Shown here in pieces: positions 9,815 to 18,208 of a DNA stretch of 64,000 nt. Positions within the stretch are counted from its first letter, which is position 1. Each line of letters opens with the position of its first letter. The notes under the pieces were generated by a model. That model ran no database searches. It saw only the letters and a program-made list of their open reading frames with translations, and was not told the DNA's origin. The stretch is from positions 1-64,000 of the forward strand of contig JADFQJ010000005.1 in assembly GCA_022561875.1 (NCBI GenBank), given 5' to 3'. The DNA is from Bacteroidota bacterium (GTDB lineage Bacteria > Bacteroidota > Bacteroidia > Bacteroidales > VadinHA17). The translations under genes and the position numbers were made by a program.

Positions 9815-11035
9815 TTAAAAAGCTGCAAGAAGAAGGTCAATATCTTTCGACATGATCCCGAATTTTTCCCCGATAAAGCTGTTAGTTAGTATACCGTTAA
9901 ACAGATAAACTCCTTTTCTGAGCCCTTTATTCTCTTTTAGGTGTGCCTGTAAGCCTCCCGATTCACCAAGTTCAAGAAGAATAGGCACAAAAACATTGCT
10001 TAATGCAATAGAAGCGGTACGGGCCACGCGTGACGGGATATTAGAAACTGAATAATGCACCACTCCGTGTTTTTCAAACACCGGGTCGTTATGTGTACGG
10101 CACTCTGAAGTTTCTATACAACCTCCCTGGTCGATGCTTATATCTACAATCACTGAGCCTTTTTTCATTCCTTTAACCATATCCTCGGTAATATAATAAT
10201 GTGGTCCCTTCCCTATCAGATGAACAGCACCAATAACAACATCCGCCGATTTAAGGGTTTTTTCCAGTACCTGCGGGTGAAATACCGAGGTATGCAGGCG
10301 ACGACCTATATTATTCTGTATTTTTCTGAGGTGGTGAATCGACTGGTCGAATATTTTCACTGTGGCTCCCAGACCAAGAGCTGCTCTTGTTGCGTATTCT
10401 GCGGCCGTCCCGGCTCCGAGGATTATAACTTCAGCCGGTGTAATCCCGGTAATTCCCCCCAGCATAACACCTTTGCCTCCTCTGACATTACTCAGGTATT
10501 CTGCAGCTACCAATACAGAAGTAATGCCTGCAATTTCACTCATTGATCTGACTACAGGATAAATATCATGCTTATCCATAATATTTTCAAATGCAATAGC
10601 TGTTATTTTTTTCTGTACCAGCGCTTTTATGTTCTTTTCGGATTGTTTTGCGATATGAAGTGATGAAAAAACCAGTTGTTGCCCTTTCAACAAATTTATT
10701 TCGTTTAAAGTCAAAGGAGCAACCTTAAGAATAACATCTGCCATAAAAATTTCCTCACTTGTCTCAACAATAAAACCACCTTTTTCGCTATAATCTGTGT
10801 CTGAATAGCTGGCATTTTTACCTGCTCCCTTTTCAACAAGCACCTCATGGCCATTGCCAACAAGCAGTTCAACAGCCTCAGGTGTAAGTGCAAGACGATT
10901 TTCCAGTTTAGGATCTTCATGGGGTATCCCAATAACGAGTTTTTTTCGTTTTTTCCCAACCTCAAGTATTTCTTCCTGGGGAAGTAAACCGGAATTACTC
11001 AATGAAAAACGGGTGGAGCTACTCTCTTTATCCAT
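9815..11035 (-). CDS. ald: alanine dehydrogenase (AlaDH/PNT family)
   Basis: NAD-dependent interconversion of L-alanine and pyruvate plus ammonium. The 406-aa protein has an AlaDH/PNT N-terminal domain beginning KKLVIGIPHEDPKLENRLALTPEAVELL (residues about 31-58), in which ENRLALTP is the substrate-binding signature. It then has an NAD-binding domain with VIILGAGTAAEYATRAALGLGA and VIVDISIDQGGCIETS. Compared with Bacillus Ald (about 370 aa) it carries roughly 30 extra N-terminal residues, as I recall for Bacteroidetes versions. A transhydrogenase alpha subunit (PntAA) is the alternative, but no pntAB gene is adjacent. Confidence 0.88.
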   Translation of the reverse strand: MDKESSSTRFSLSNSGLLPQEEILEVGKKRKKLVIGIPHEDPKLENRLALTPEAVELLVGNGHEVLVEKGAGKNASYSDTDYSEKGGFIVETSEEIFMADVILKVAPLTLNEINLLKGQQLVFSSLHIAKQSEKNIKALVQKKITAIAFENIMDKHDIYPVVRSMSEIAGITSVLVAAEYLSNVRGGKGVMLGGITGITPAEVIILGAGTAAEYATRAALGLGATVKIFDQSIHHLRKIQNNIGRRLHTSVFHPQVLEKTLKSADVVIGAVHLIGKGPHYYITEDMVKGMKKGSVIVDISIDQGGCIETSECRTHNDPVFEKHGVVHYSVSNIPSRVARTASIALSNVFVPILLELGESGGLQAHLKENKGLRKGVYLFNGILTNSFIGEKFGIMSKDIDLLLAAF

Positions 11036-11167
11036 GTTTATCGGTTTATAAAATCAGAGAAGATTATTCTGCAAATTAATTAATATGTATCGGAATTTCA
11101 AAATTATTCATTGATATATGCCGGGGTATATCATTTTAATAATCATTCTCGTGATAAATTTGTAAAG

Positions 11168-11584
11168 CTATGATATTTCAAGTAACCTCTTACCTTCTTT
11201 ATCAACAGTGATTTTTACAAGAATTGTATTATCAGGTAAAATATCCGTTATCAATTCCGGCCATTCGATAAAACAGTAATGCCCGGAATAGAAATAATCC
11301 TCATACCCAAAATCAAATACTTCTTCAATATTCTTTATCCTGAAAAAATCAAAGTGGTAAATAGCATCGCCGTTTTTTCTGTTGTACACATTCACAATTG
11401 CAAAAGTCGGACTGTTAACTACTTCAAGAACTTCTAATTTTCTGCACAAAGCCTGAATAAACGTGGTTTTACCAGCGCCCATTTCACCGAAGAAAGCGAA
11501 AAGCCGGTGCTTTTTAAATTTGTCAAGGAGTTCAGCGGCAGCAATATCAATATCCGTAATATTATCAATTCTTATTCCTGGCAT
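11168..11584 (-). CDS. tsaE: tRNA threonylcarbamoyladenosine biosynthesis ATPase TsaE
   Basis: ATPase that works with TsaB and TsaD to make t6A37 in tRNAs reading ANN codons. The 138-aa product has the Walker A sequence GEMGAGKTT at residues 33-41. It also has the family segments VNSPTFAIVNVY and YHFDFFRI, and ends with a short beta-rich tail (ILVKITVDKEGKRLLEIS). Length fits the family (about 135-155 aa). It lies downstream of porX, with an 88-nt gap that contains a leader-like element shared with porX and glmS. Confidence 0.93.
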   Translation of the reverse strand: MPGIRIDNITDIDIAAAELLDKFKKHRLFAFFGEMGAGKTTFIQALCRKLEVLEVVNSPTFAIVNVYNRKNGDAIYHFDFFRIKNIEEVFDFGYEDYFYSGHYCFIEWPELITDILPDNTILVKITVDKEGKRLLEIS

Positions 11585-11597
11585 ATTCTACTTTCAA

Positions 11598-11640
11598 TAT
11601 AGTTCTTAAGGATAATACGTAGTTATTTTGGAACACTTGT
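11598..11640 (-). promoter_or_regulatory. shared ~43-bp leader element, tsaE copy
   Basis: On the plus strand this reads tatagttcttaagg, then ataata and ttttggaaca. The same pattern with few changes stands 13236-13278 before porX and 43557-43599 before glmS, always within 15 nt of the start codon and in the same orientation. It is either a conserved 5' UTR/promoter or a dispersed repeat; the sequence alone cannot say which. Confidence 0.5.
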
Positions 11641-11672
11641 AACCTGTTCATTTTCCGGATGAACCTTCAATA

Positions 11673-13229
11673 TCAGACATTTGATGTAAGTATAGCCATT
11701 GGCAGGATCATTTCCTGCATAGAAATACCTCCATGCTGGAAAGAATTCCTGTACAGTTTAACATAATGGTTAAAGTTATTGGGATATACAAAAAAATCAT
11801 CGTTGGATGCAAATATGAATTTTGAACTGATATTTGATGCAGGCAAGTATACTTTTGCAGGATCTTCAATCTCAAAAACCTGTTTCGGATCATAATTCAT
11901 GTTCTTACCCGTTTTATATCTCAGGTTAGTGGTGGTTTGACGGTCTCCAACAACTTTCACCGGATTTTGCACCCGGATCATTCCATGATCAGTTGTAATA
12001 ACAAGGGTGACTTTATGCTTTGTCAATTCTCTTATCAGCTCCATCAAGGGAGAGTGAGTAAACCATAAGCGTGTAAGTGATCTGAAAGCCGACTCATCAT
12101 TCGCCAATTCTCTTATCATCTCCATTTCAGTACGAGCATGAGAAAGGATATCAACAAAATTATAAACAACTACCAGCAGATCCCTGCTCACCAGGGCATT
12201 TATATTTTCAACCAGCTTTCTGCCTTCATTAAGGTTGTTGATTTTTTCGTAAATAAAAGAGTATTCTTTTCCAAGTCTCGTGAACTGCTGTAACAATAAC
12301 TCCTTTTCGTACAAATTTTTACTTTGCGCAGCCGTATCAGGCATCCATAAGTCAGGATACATATCTGCAATCTCGGAAGGCATTATTCCTGCAAAAATTG
12401 AATTTCTTGCATACTGGGTAACGGTAGGCAAAATGCTGCAATAAAGCTCCTCCTGCCGGATCCTGAAATAATCCTGTATTTCAGGATAGATTGCCCGCCA
12501 CTGATCGTATCGCAGATTATCAATCAGTATAAAAGCAACTTTTTCACCATTGTCTAATATTGGGATTATTTTCCGGCGAAATATCTCATGAGACATTACC
12601 GGTTTATCATCCGTATCTTTTTCAAACCATGAAACATAATTCGCTTTAACAAACCTGCAAAAAGCGTTATTGGCTTCATTCTCCTGCATACGATAAACCT
12701 CCAGGAGACCGGAATCTTCTGAACTATCGAGTTCAATGCTCCAATAAGAGAGTTTTTTGAATAGGTCAGCCCAATCAGCAAAACTAACAGCTTCGTTTAT
12801 CCTGACACCTATTTTGGAAAATTCCGATTGATAAGCCGAGGTGGTTTTCCTGGTTACCAACTGTTTTTGTTCAACGTTTTTCTTTATCGATAAAAGCACT
12901 TGTTGAGGCTTCACCGGCTTAATCAGGTAATCAGAGATTTTTGAACCGATAGCTTCTTCCATAATATCCTCTTCCTCGCTTTTTGTAATCATTACAACTG
13001 GGATGTCGGGCCGTATGTCTTTGATATATGACAATGTTTCAAGTCCGCTCTTACCGGGCATATTCTCATCTAAAAACAGAATATCAAAATCTTCATTGCC
13101 AATCATTTCAATAGCATCATCACCATTACTTGCTGTTTTGACCAGATAGCCTTTTTCCTTGAGAAAAAGGATGTGAGCGCTTAACAATTCTATCTCATCA
13201 TCTGTCCATAAAATTCTAATCTTACGCAT
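11673..13229 (-). CDS. porX: PorX-type response regulator with PglZ domain (T9SS regulator)
   Basis: Two-component response regulator that in P. gingivalis controls T9SS gene expression with the kinase PorY. The 518-aa protein has an N-terminal receiver domain (residues 1-115) with acidic Asp10-Asp11, phospho-acceptor Asp54 (LFLDENMPG), Thr82 and Lys104. A linker follows, then a C-terminal PglZ/alkaline-phosphatase-fold domain with FILIDNLRYDQWRAI and TTDHGM metal-site motifs. That domain order is specific to PorX. No DNA-binding domain is present. It lies directly downstream of porW/sprE, another T9SS gene. No porY-like histidine kinase is in the window. A recurring leader element precedes its start. 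Confidence 0.93.
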   Translation of the reverse strand: MRKIRILWTDDEIELLSAHILFLKEKGYLVKTASNGDDAIEMIGNEDFDILFLDENMPGKSGLETLSYIKDIRPDIPVVMITKSEEEDIMEEAIGSKISDYLIKPVKPQQVLLSIKKNVEQKQLVTRKTTSAYQSEFSKIGVRINEAVSFADWADLFKKLSYWSIELDSSEDSGLLEVYRMQENEANNAFCRFVKANYVSWFEKDTDDKPVMSHEIFRRKIIPILDNGEKVAFILIDNLRYDQWRAIYPEIQDYFRIRQEELYCSILPTVTQYARNSIFAGIMPSEIADMYPDLWMPDTAAQSKNLYEKELLLQQFTRLGKEYSFIYEKINNLNEGRKLVENINALVSRDLLVVVYNFVDILSHARTEMEMIRELANDESAFRSLTRLWFTHSPLMELIRELTKHKVTLVITTDHGMIRVQNPVKVVGDRQTTTNLRYKTGKNMNYDPKQVFEIEDPAKVYLPASNISSKFIFASNDDFFVYPNNFNHYVKLYRNSFQHGGISMQEMILPMAILTSNV

Positions 13230-13235
13230 TTCAAA

Positions 13236-13278
13236 TATGGTTCTTCAGTATAATAAATATTTATTTTGGAACATTGGA
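13236..13278 (-). promoter_or_regulatory. shared ~43-bp leader element, porX copy
   Basis: On the plus strand it starts tatggttcttcag, has an ataata block and ends at ttttggaacattgg, seven bases from the porX ATG. The first 13 bases are identical to the glmS copy (43557) and differ at two positions from the tsaE copy (11598). Confidence 0.5.
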
Positions 13279-13419
13279 GTGTTTTAATACTGTGTAATCC
13301 AGCGTTCAATTGCCCCATCTTTCAATTCTTCCAGTAATCCAAGGAGTTAAAAGTTATAAAGTTAACAGTAAACGTTGAACTTTACAAACTTTCAACATTC
13401 CACTTTCCCATTCTTCCCT

Positions 13420-16071
13420 TTACGGAAGATAATTTTCTTCAAAAAACTTTAAATAAGTAGAAATTGATTTGTTCTGTTTAAATGTTTTAAAATTTTGTGC
13501 GGAAATAATAAAATAACTGTATTCCATCTCTTGTATTGAATTGAAAACATCAGTGTTTTCATTTATCAGCCTGTAATATTCGGAGGTTGTCGTTTTATTT
13601 TCAAAGTTACTGACACTTATTATTTGTAAGCTATCACCCAATAATTCACCTTCGGTTTTTAAGCTGGCATTCACAAAATTATCAAGGTTAAAGTTAATAA
13701 TATCAAAAATAATACGATTAATATCAGGACTTCCACTTTCAAGGGCAAGGACAAATAAATGTTCCTGATCTTCTTTAATGAAGTATATCTCTTTCGCAAT
13801 CTGTTTTTCTTCCTCCTGTTTCAATACCGGGTAGGTTTTGTTCAGATATGCAATCAATTCACCGGCTCTTTCATTTACTTCGCTCTCCTGATATGTAGTA
13901 TTTATTTCCACCAACGCTTTTTTAAAATCCGCTGCATCGGCAATATTCCCTATAGCCATAGCTCTCAGTAAAGCAAATTTTGGCGCCAGTTCATGGTTCT
14001 TTTTATCAGTCAGCACTTTATCACAATTATCTATTACTGATTTATACTTTCCTTCCTGATAAAGGAAGTAGGTGTTTTCATAAAACTTGTTAACTATATC
14101 CTGTTCTTCTTTCAATTTCTTATAATAATCAGGATCGGAAAGGAATTGAGCATAATCACTATCGGGAAATTTATCAATAATCAGGTTTTTGTAATAATTA
14201 CTTTTTTCATAATTTGATAGTTGCAGATGTAATTCGTACATATGATACAAGGAAGATAAATAATATTCGCTATCAGGGTATCTGCTGTTAAGCTCTTCAT
14301 ATGCTTCAGCCGCTTTTAGCAGATTATCCATGTCGGCCTGGTATATTCGCCCGACGTTGTATAATGCCCCGGCTATTCTGGTATGGGATAATATCATCAG
14401 TGAATCATTCAGCGGAATACTTTTCATATAGAATTCCACGGATTTTGCATTGTCAATTCCAGGTTTACCATTGCTTTCAGGATCTGATCCTTCCTGAGAA
14501 ATGACTTCCTGGCCGAAATCAATAACATTCTTATTCTTTCTTCTCCAATTATCAACAAGTTTTCTGTTTCCCCACTTTTTCCTGAACTCTATACGGCCAA
14601 AACTCAAAGCATCAGGGTTATAAAAATACCATTTCCCGCTACTTTTAAGACTGTTTTCAAACCTTCGCTGATCTTCATAAAATCCGCCCAGGTTATACTG
14701 ATCATTTCTTCCGGCTTCTCTTTGCCTGCGCTCTTCCTCTTTTACCTGCCGGATGATTTTATTGATCAATGATATCCTTTCTGATTCGCTCATTTGGGCT
14801 ATCATTTGCAAACTGTCTTCCCTCTCAACTGTTAAAATATTATCAACAAGGCGGGTGAGATTTTCTGTCAGATCAGCAATAATTTTATAGCCCGGGTACG
14901 ATTTATCAAGGCTTGTAACTGCACTATCATAATACGCCTGTGAAAATTTATAATCTTTCCTGTCAAAATATATATCAGCAAGACTAAGGTAGCTTAATCC
15001 CTTCTGGTTCATGTTGGAAACACTGCCGGCAACAGATTTCTTGTAAAATTCAACGGCATCTCCGATTTCATCATCCTTCATACTGACAGATCCTAATGCA
15101 TAGTAAATCTGATCGTGATAATCAGTATTCTTTTCATCTTTCAGCATCTTGTTCAGTTCCTTAACAATATCGGATGAATTTCCCAGGGAAATGTCATAGG
15201 TGCCTGCCAGGTTGATTTTTGCATTAAATGCCATCTCATAGGGCGGGTTCATTCTTATCACATCACGATATAGTTCTGAAGCATTTTCAAAATTTCCCAA
15301 TTCCTGTTGTATCTGGGCTAGAATAAAAGAGTATCTGATTTTTTTATCCTTATTTCCGGCATATTTAAGAGCTTTGGTCAGATGCGGCAGCGCCATTTTA
15401 AAATTTCGTTGCTTCAAATAATAATCAGCATAGGTATTGGAAACATTCCCAATGAATTTATCAGGTAATGTGTCGTTTTCAGACAAAATTGTCAGAATCT
15501 TAACGGCCTCATTAAAATTGTTTGTTTCACAGTTGGTCCTGGCAAGCCAAATATTCCCCAGAATCCTAATATCTTCATCCAGAGCTTCTTGGATAACATG
15601 AATAAATGTGTACTTAGCAGCCTTGAAATCATGTTTGTAGAACTGAGCTTTCCCCATTAACAAATAACTGTCGTCTACCCATATGTTATATTCAGGTTGA
15701 TCAAGAAATTCTTTTTCCTGCCGGGTAAGATTTTCCTTTTCAATTTCAGGCTTTGATTTAATAGAATGTAGTGTGATCACCTTTGTTGCTTTTCGTATAG
15801 CCCTGTCCATTTGGGGTTTTACCTGTGAAGCGAGGTTTTCATCAACATAGGTGAATACCGAAAGTACCTGGGAGTAATCATTTTGAAATGAATTCTCAAT
15901 TTTGTCAACACCATTGAGAAAACTCTGTTCTCCATTGAAATAGATATTGTAATACGAGATCAGTCTATGAAAAGCCCTTGTCGATGAGGTGTTTTTTTCA
16001 GGAGAACAACCTGCTATAAAAATAGCCAGCAAGTAGAAAGTTGTTTTATATGGAAGTTTGAAAAAATTCAA
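13420..16071 (-). CDS. sprE: PorW/SprE-type TPR lipoprotein of the type IX secretion system
   Basis: Outer-membrane lipoprotein needed for T9SS function (SprE in Flavobacterium gliding, PorW in P. gingivalis). The 883-aa precursor has a signal peptide with lipobox ending in Cys22 (IFIAGC). Next comes the conserved family opening STRAFHRLISYYNIYFNGEQ. The rest is alpha-helical with many tetratricopeptide-like repeats (for example YSFILAQIQQELGNFENASELY and AYEELNSRYPDSEYYLSSLY). The length is typical of the family. Being just upstream of porX on the same strand supports the assignment, since the two work in the same system. Confidence 0.9.
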   Translation of the reverse strand: MNFFKLPYKTTFYLLAIFIAGCSPEKNTSSTRAFHRLISYYNIYFNGEQSFLNGVDKIENSFQNDYSQVLSVFTYVDENLASQVKPQMDRAIRKATKVITLHSIKSKPEIEKENLTRQEKEFLDQPEYNIWVDDSYLLMGKAQFYKHDFKAAKYTFIHVIQEALDEDIRILGNIWLARTNCETNNFNEAVKILTILSENDTLPDKFIGNVSNTYADYYLKQRNFKMALPHLTKALKYAGNKDKKIRYSFILAQIQQELGNFENASELYRDVIRMNPPYEMAFNAKINLAGTYDISLGNSSDIVKELNKMLKDEKNTDYHDQIYYALGSVSMKDDEIGDAVEFYKKSVAGSVSNMNQKGLSYLSLADIYFDRKDYKFSQAYYDSAVTSLDKSYPGYKIIADLTENLTRLVDNILTVEREDSLQMIAQMSESERISLINKIIRQVKEEERRQREAGRNDQYNLGGFYEDQRRFENSLKSSGKWYFYNPDALSFGRIEFRKKWGNRKLVDNWRRKNKNVIDFGQEVISQEGSDPESNGKPGIDNAKSVEFYMKSIPLNDSLMILSHTRIAGALYNVGRIYQADMDNLLKAAEAYEELNSRYPDSEYYLSSLYHMYELHLQLSNYEKSNYYKNLIIDKFPDSDYAQFLSDPDYYKKLKEEQDIVNKFYENTYFLYQEGKYKSVIDNCDKVLTDKKNHELAPKFALLRAMAIGNIADAADFKKALVEINTTYQESEVNERAGELIAYLNKTYPVLKQEEEKQIAKEIYFIKEDQEHLFVLALESGSPDINRIIFDIINFNLDNFVNASLKTEGELLGDSLQIISVSNFENKTTTSEYYRLINENTDVFNSIQEMEYSYFIISAQNFKTFKQNKSISTYLKFFEENYLP

Positions 16072-16412
16072 TTCTGATAGGATTATCTTTTTGTAAAACT
16101 CAAAAACCGGCTGCTTATTTTATAGATTCCTGAATTTTCAAGCCATAAACATTGAACTTAGGGGCTTTCTCAAAAGAGGGTAATTGTTACGATTCTTCTC
16201 TTTGCGGTCCTCTGTGTCTCCTTTGTGATCCTTTGTGTAACAGTAATTTAAGAGTAAGTCACGGAGAAACACCAGGAAGTCACAATGGGACACAAAGACT
16301 TTTGAGACTGCCCCGATCTCATAGCCTGTCCCGATTTTCGGGAAACGAAGTGAGTAAATCCCCATACAAATAAATATATTGTATAATGAATCCCCTGGTG
16401 ATGCGCCGGGAT
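16072..16412. other. intergenic region with gene-like word repeats, no CDS
   Basis: Open frames here lack any recognisable protein. It contains ctttgtgatcctttgtgt-type words of a repeat class that recurs around pgk and after topA, the 19-mer tcaagccataaacattgaa at 16138-16156 (repeated at 33428-33446), and a small hairpin tcccgattttcggga near 16329. I see no RNA gene. Confidence 0.5.
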
Positions 16413-16664
16413 TCAACCACTCACCGAAATCACTTCCTTTATTTCCGGAATCTCTTTTTTTAGGGCTTGTTCGACCCCTGCTTTAAGAGTCTGTGTACTA
16501 TAGGGACAGCCACAGCAAGCCCCTGTTAACTCAACTTTTACAACCATATCCTCAGTAATCTCCACAAGCGAGATATCCCCTCCATCTGCCTGAAGGTAAG
16601 GACGTATTTTTTCAAGTCCGTTTCGAATTCTGTCGTGTAATTGTTTTTTTTCTGTTGTTTCCAT
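16413..16664 (-). CDS. NifU-like (Nfu) Fe-S scaffold/carrier protein
   Basis: Stand-alone NifU C-terminal domain of 83 aa that binds and hands over an Fe-S cluster. The sequence IRPYLQADGGDISLVEI and the cysteine motif CCGCPYST (CxxC) are the family hallmarks. The ATG at 16664 was preferred over an in-frame ATG at 16691, because homologues begin near METTEK and this start lies 5 nt after the mrp stop, suggesting coupled translation. With mrp, a P-loop Fe-S carrier, it forms a two-gene Fe-S assembly/transfer unit. Confidence 0.92.
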   Translation of the reverse strand: METTEKKQLHDRIRNGLEKIRPYLQADGGDISLVEITEDMVVKVELTGACCGCPYSTQTLKAGVEQALKKEIPEIKEVISVSG

Positions 16665-16669
16665 TTCAG

Positions 16670-17797
16670 TTATTTCTGAGGGACTGCACATCCCTGTGTA
16701 TTTGTAATTTCAACTTTTCGTGTTGGATCAAGGTTTTTGTTTCTCCTGGCTACCTCGTCAGCTACCCGGTCGGCCATTTCCAGAAAGGCTTTGCCTACAA
16801 CTGAATCTTCGTCAAGGACCGATGGTTTACCGGTATCTCCACTCTCACAAATACTTTGCATAATAGGAATTTGTCCTAACAGAGGAAGGTTTTTCCTTTC
16901 CGCAAGTTTTTTACACCCTTCTTTTCCAAAGATGTAATATTTGTTATCAGGCAACTCTTCCGGTGTAAACCATGACATATTCTCGACCAGTCCTAATACG
17001 GGCACATTGATCTTATCACCCTGGAACATTGAAATTCCTTTTATAGCATCGGCTAATGCTACTTCCTGCGGGGTGCTTACAATAATTGCACCGGTAATCG
17101 CTACTTCCTGAACCAGGGTAAGATGAACATCACTTGTCCCCGGAGGAAGATCTACTATAAGATAATCCAGTTCCCCCCAATTACCCTGTCTGATCAGTTG
17201 CATCAGTGCATTGGTTGCCATAGGACCTCTCCATACCAGGGCATCCTCAGAATTGACAAAAAATCCTATTGATAACATTTTTATTCCATAATTCTCAACA
17301 GGTTCAATAATGTCTATACCATCAACTTTCCTTACCACAGGTTTTTTATCCTCCACATTAAACATTTTAGGAATAGACGGGCCGTAGATATCAGCATCGA
17401 TCAATCCTACTAAAGCACCCGATTTGGCAAGGGCAATGGCAAGGTTCGTAGCTATTGTCGACTTTCCTACACCACCTTTACCTGATGCAACAGCAATTAT
17501 ATTTTTTACCTTTGGCAATATTTTTGTGTCTTCCTTTGCAACCTTATCCGACCTAATACTGATATTTCCTTTTATTTCAGCATTCTTATCCACATATTCA
17601 TGAATAGCTCTTACACTTGCCTGCCGTATAGCAGTCACAAAAGGATCGTTAGATTTTTCAAAATGAAGGGTGAAACTGATTTTTTTTCCATTTATTTCCA
17701 GGTCCTCTACCATATTTAAACTTACAATATCCTTTTCTTTCTCAGGGTGAATAACCTTTTTCAACGCAGATATAACGTTTCCTTTATCATAACTCAT
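16670..17797 (-). CDS. mrp: Mrp/NBP35-family P-loop Fe-S cluster carrier
   Basis: Cytosolic ATPase that carries Fe-S clusters to target proteins. From the ATG at 17797 it is 375 aa. The N-terminal 90 residues form a MIP18/DUF59-like domain, followed by the deviant Walker A SGKGGVGKST (residues 106-114) and the MinD/Mrp motifs IDADIYGPSIP and LIVDLPPGTSDVHL. Where the E. coli protein has a CxxC pair after the VENMS motif, this one reads ENMSWFTPEELPDNKYYIFG, with no cysteines. The only late cysteines are in GKEGCKKL, MQSICESG and TQGCAVPQK. The next gene is an Nfu protein. Confidence 0.93.
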   Translation of the reverse strand: MSYDKGNVISALKKVIHPEKEKDIVSLNMVEDLEINGKKISFTLHFEKSNDPFVTAIRQASVRAIHEYVDKNAEIKGNISIRSDKVAKEDTKILPKVKNIIAVASGKGGVGKSTIATNLAIALAKSGALVGLIDADIYGPSIPKMFNVEDKKPVVRKVDGIDIIEPVENYGIKMLSIGFFVNSEDALVWRGPMATNALMQLIRQGNWGELDYLIVDLPPGTSDVHLTLVQEVAITGAIIVSTPQEVALADAIKGISMFQGDKINVPVLGLVENMSWFTPEELPDNKYYIFGKEGCKKLAERKNLPLLGQIPIMQSICESGDTGKPSVLDEDSVVGKAFLEMADRVADEVARRNKNLDPTRKVEITNTQGCAVPQK

Positions 17798-17872
17798 TCT
17801 AAAATTATTTTTATTTAAATTTAATAAACTTAAGCGCAAAAATAATAATTATTTTCAGTAATCCCGGAAATA

Positions 17873-18208
17873 TTAATGCAATTCCTTCCGTGGATCCCAG
17901 AAGAGTTTTTCAAAATCAACCACCTTATCCTCCTCAACCCTGATCCCCTCATTTTCAAGCAATTGTTTCATGATCAACGAACCGCCAAAATGTTTCTTTC
18001 CGGAAAGGATTCCGCTCCTGTTCACAACACGGTGTGCAGGAATAAAGGGACTAAGTCCACGGGAACTGTTTAATGCCCAGCCCACAACACGGGCCGAGCC
18101 TCCGGTTCCCAGATAATTCCCAATAGCGCCATAGGTTGTAACCCTTCCGTATGGAATTTTTTTCGTTATCTCGTAAACTTGTTCAAAAAAACCAGAATTC
18201 TTAATCAT
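17873..18208 (-). CDS. alkyltransferase-like (ATL/MGMT-family) DNA-binding protein
   Basis: Member of the O6-alkylguanine-DNA alkyltransferase fold, 111 aa, consisting of the DNA-binding C-terminal domain only (IPYGRVTTYGAIGNYLG; ARVVGWALNSS). The catalytic PCHR motif reads PAHR (IPAHRVV), so the alkyl-accepting cysteine is alanine. Known ATL proteins bind O6-alkylguanine without repairing it and flag lesions for nucleotide excision repair, and an alanine version is known in Thermus. True methyltransferase activity is therefore unlikely. The start overlaps the end of trmB by 8 nt, so the two are translationally coupled. Confidence 0.9.
   Translation of the reverse strand: MIKNSGFFEQVYEITKKIPYGRVTTYGAIGNYLGTGGSARVVGWALNSSRGLSPFIPAHRVVNRSGILSGKKHFGGSLIMKQLLENEGIRVEEDKVVDFEKLFWDPRKELH

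Noticed and set aside
11673..13229. ordinary transcription-factor response regulator
   Set aside because: No DNA-binding output domain; the C-terminal part is a PglZ-type phosphatase fold, which defines PorX.
16138..16416. 92-codon open frame on the minus strand
   Set aside because: It runs through dispersed repeat DNA and a hairpin, shows no family sequence, and overlaps the 3' end of the Nfu gene.
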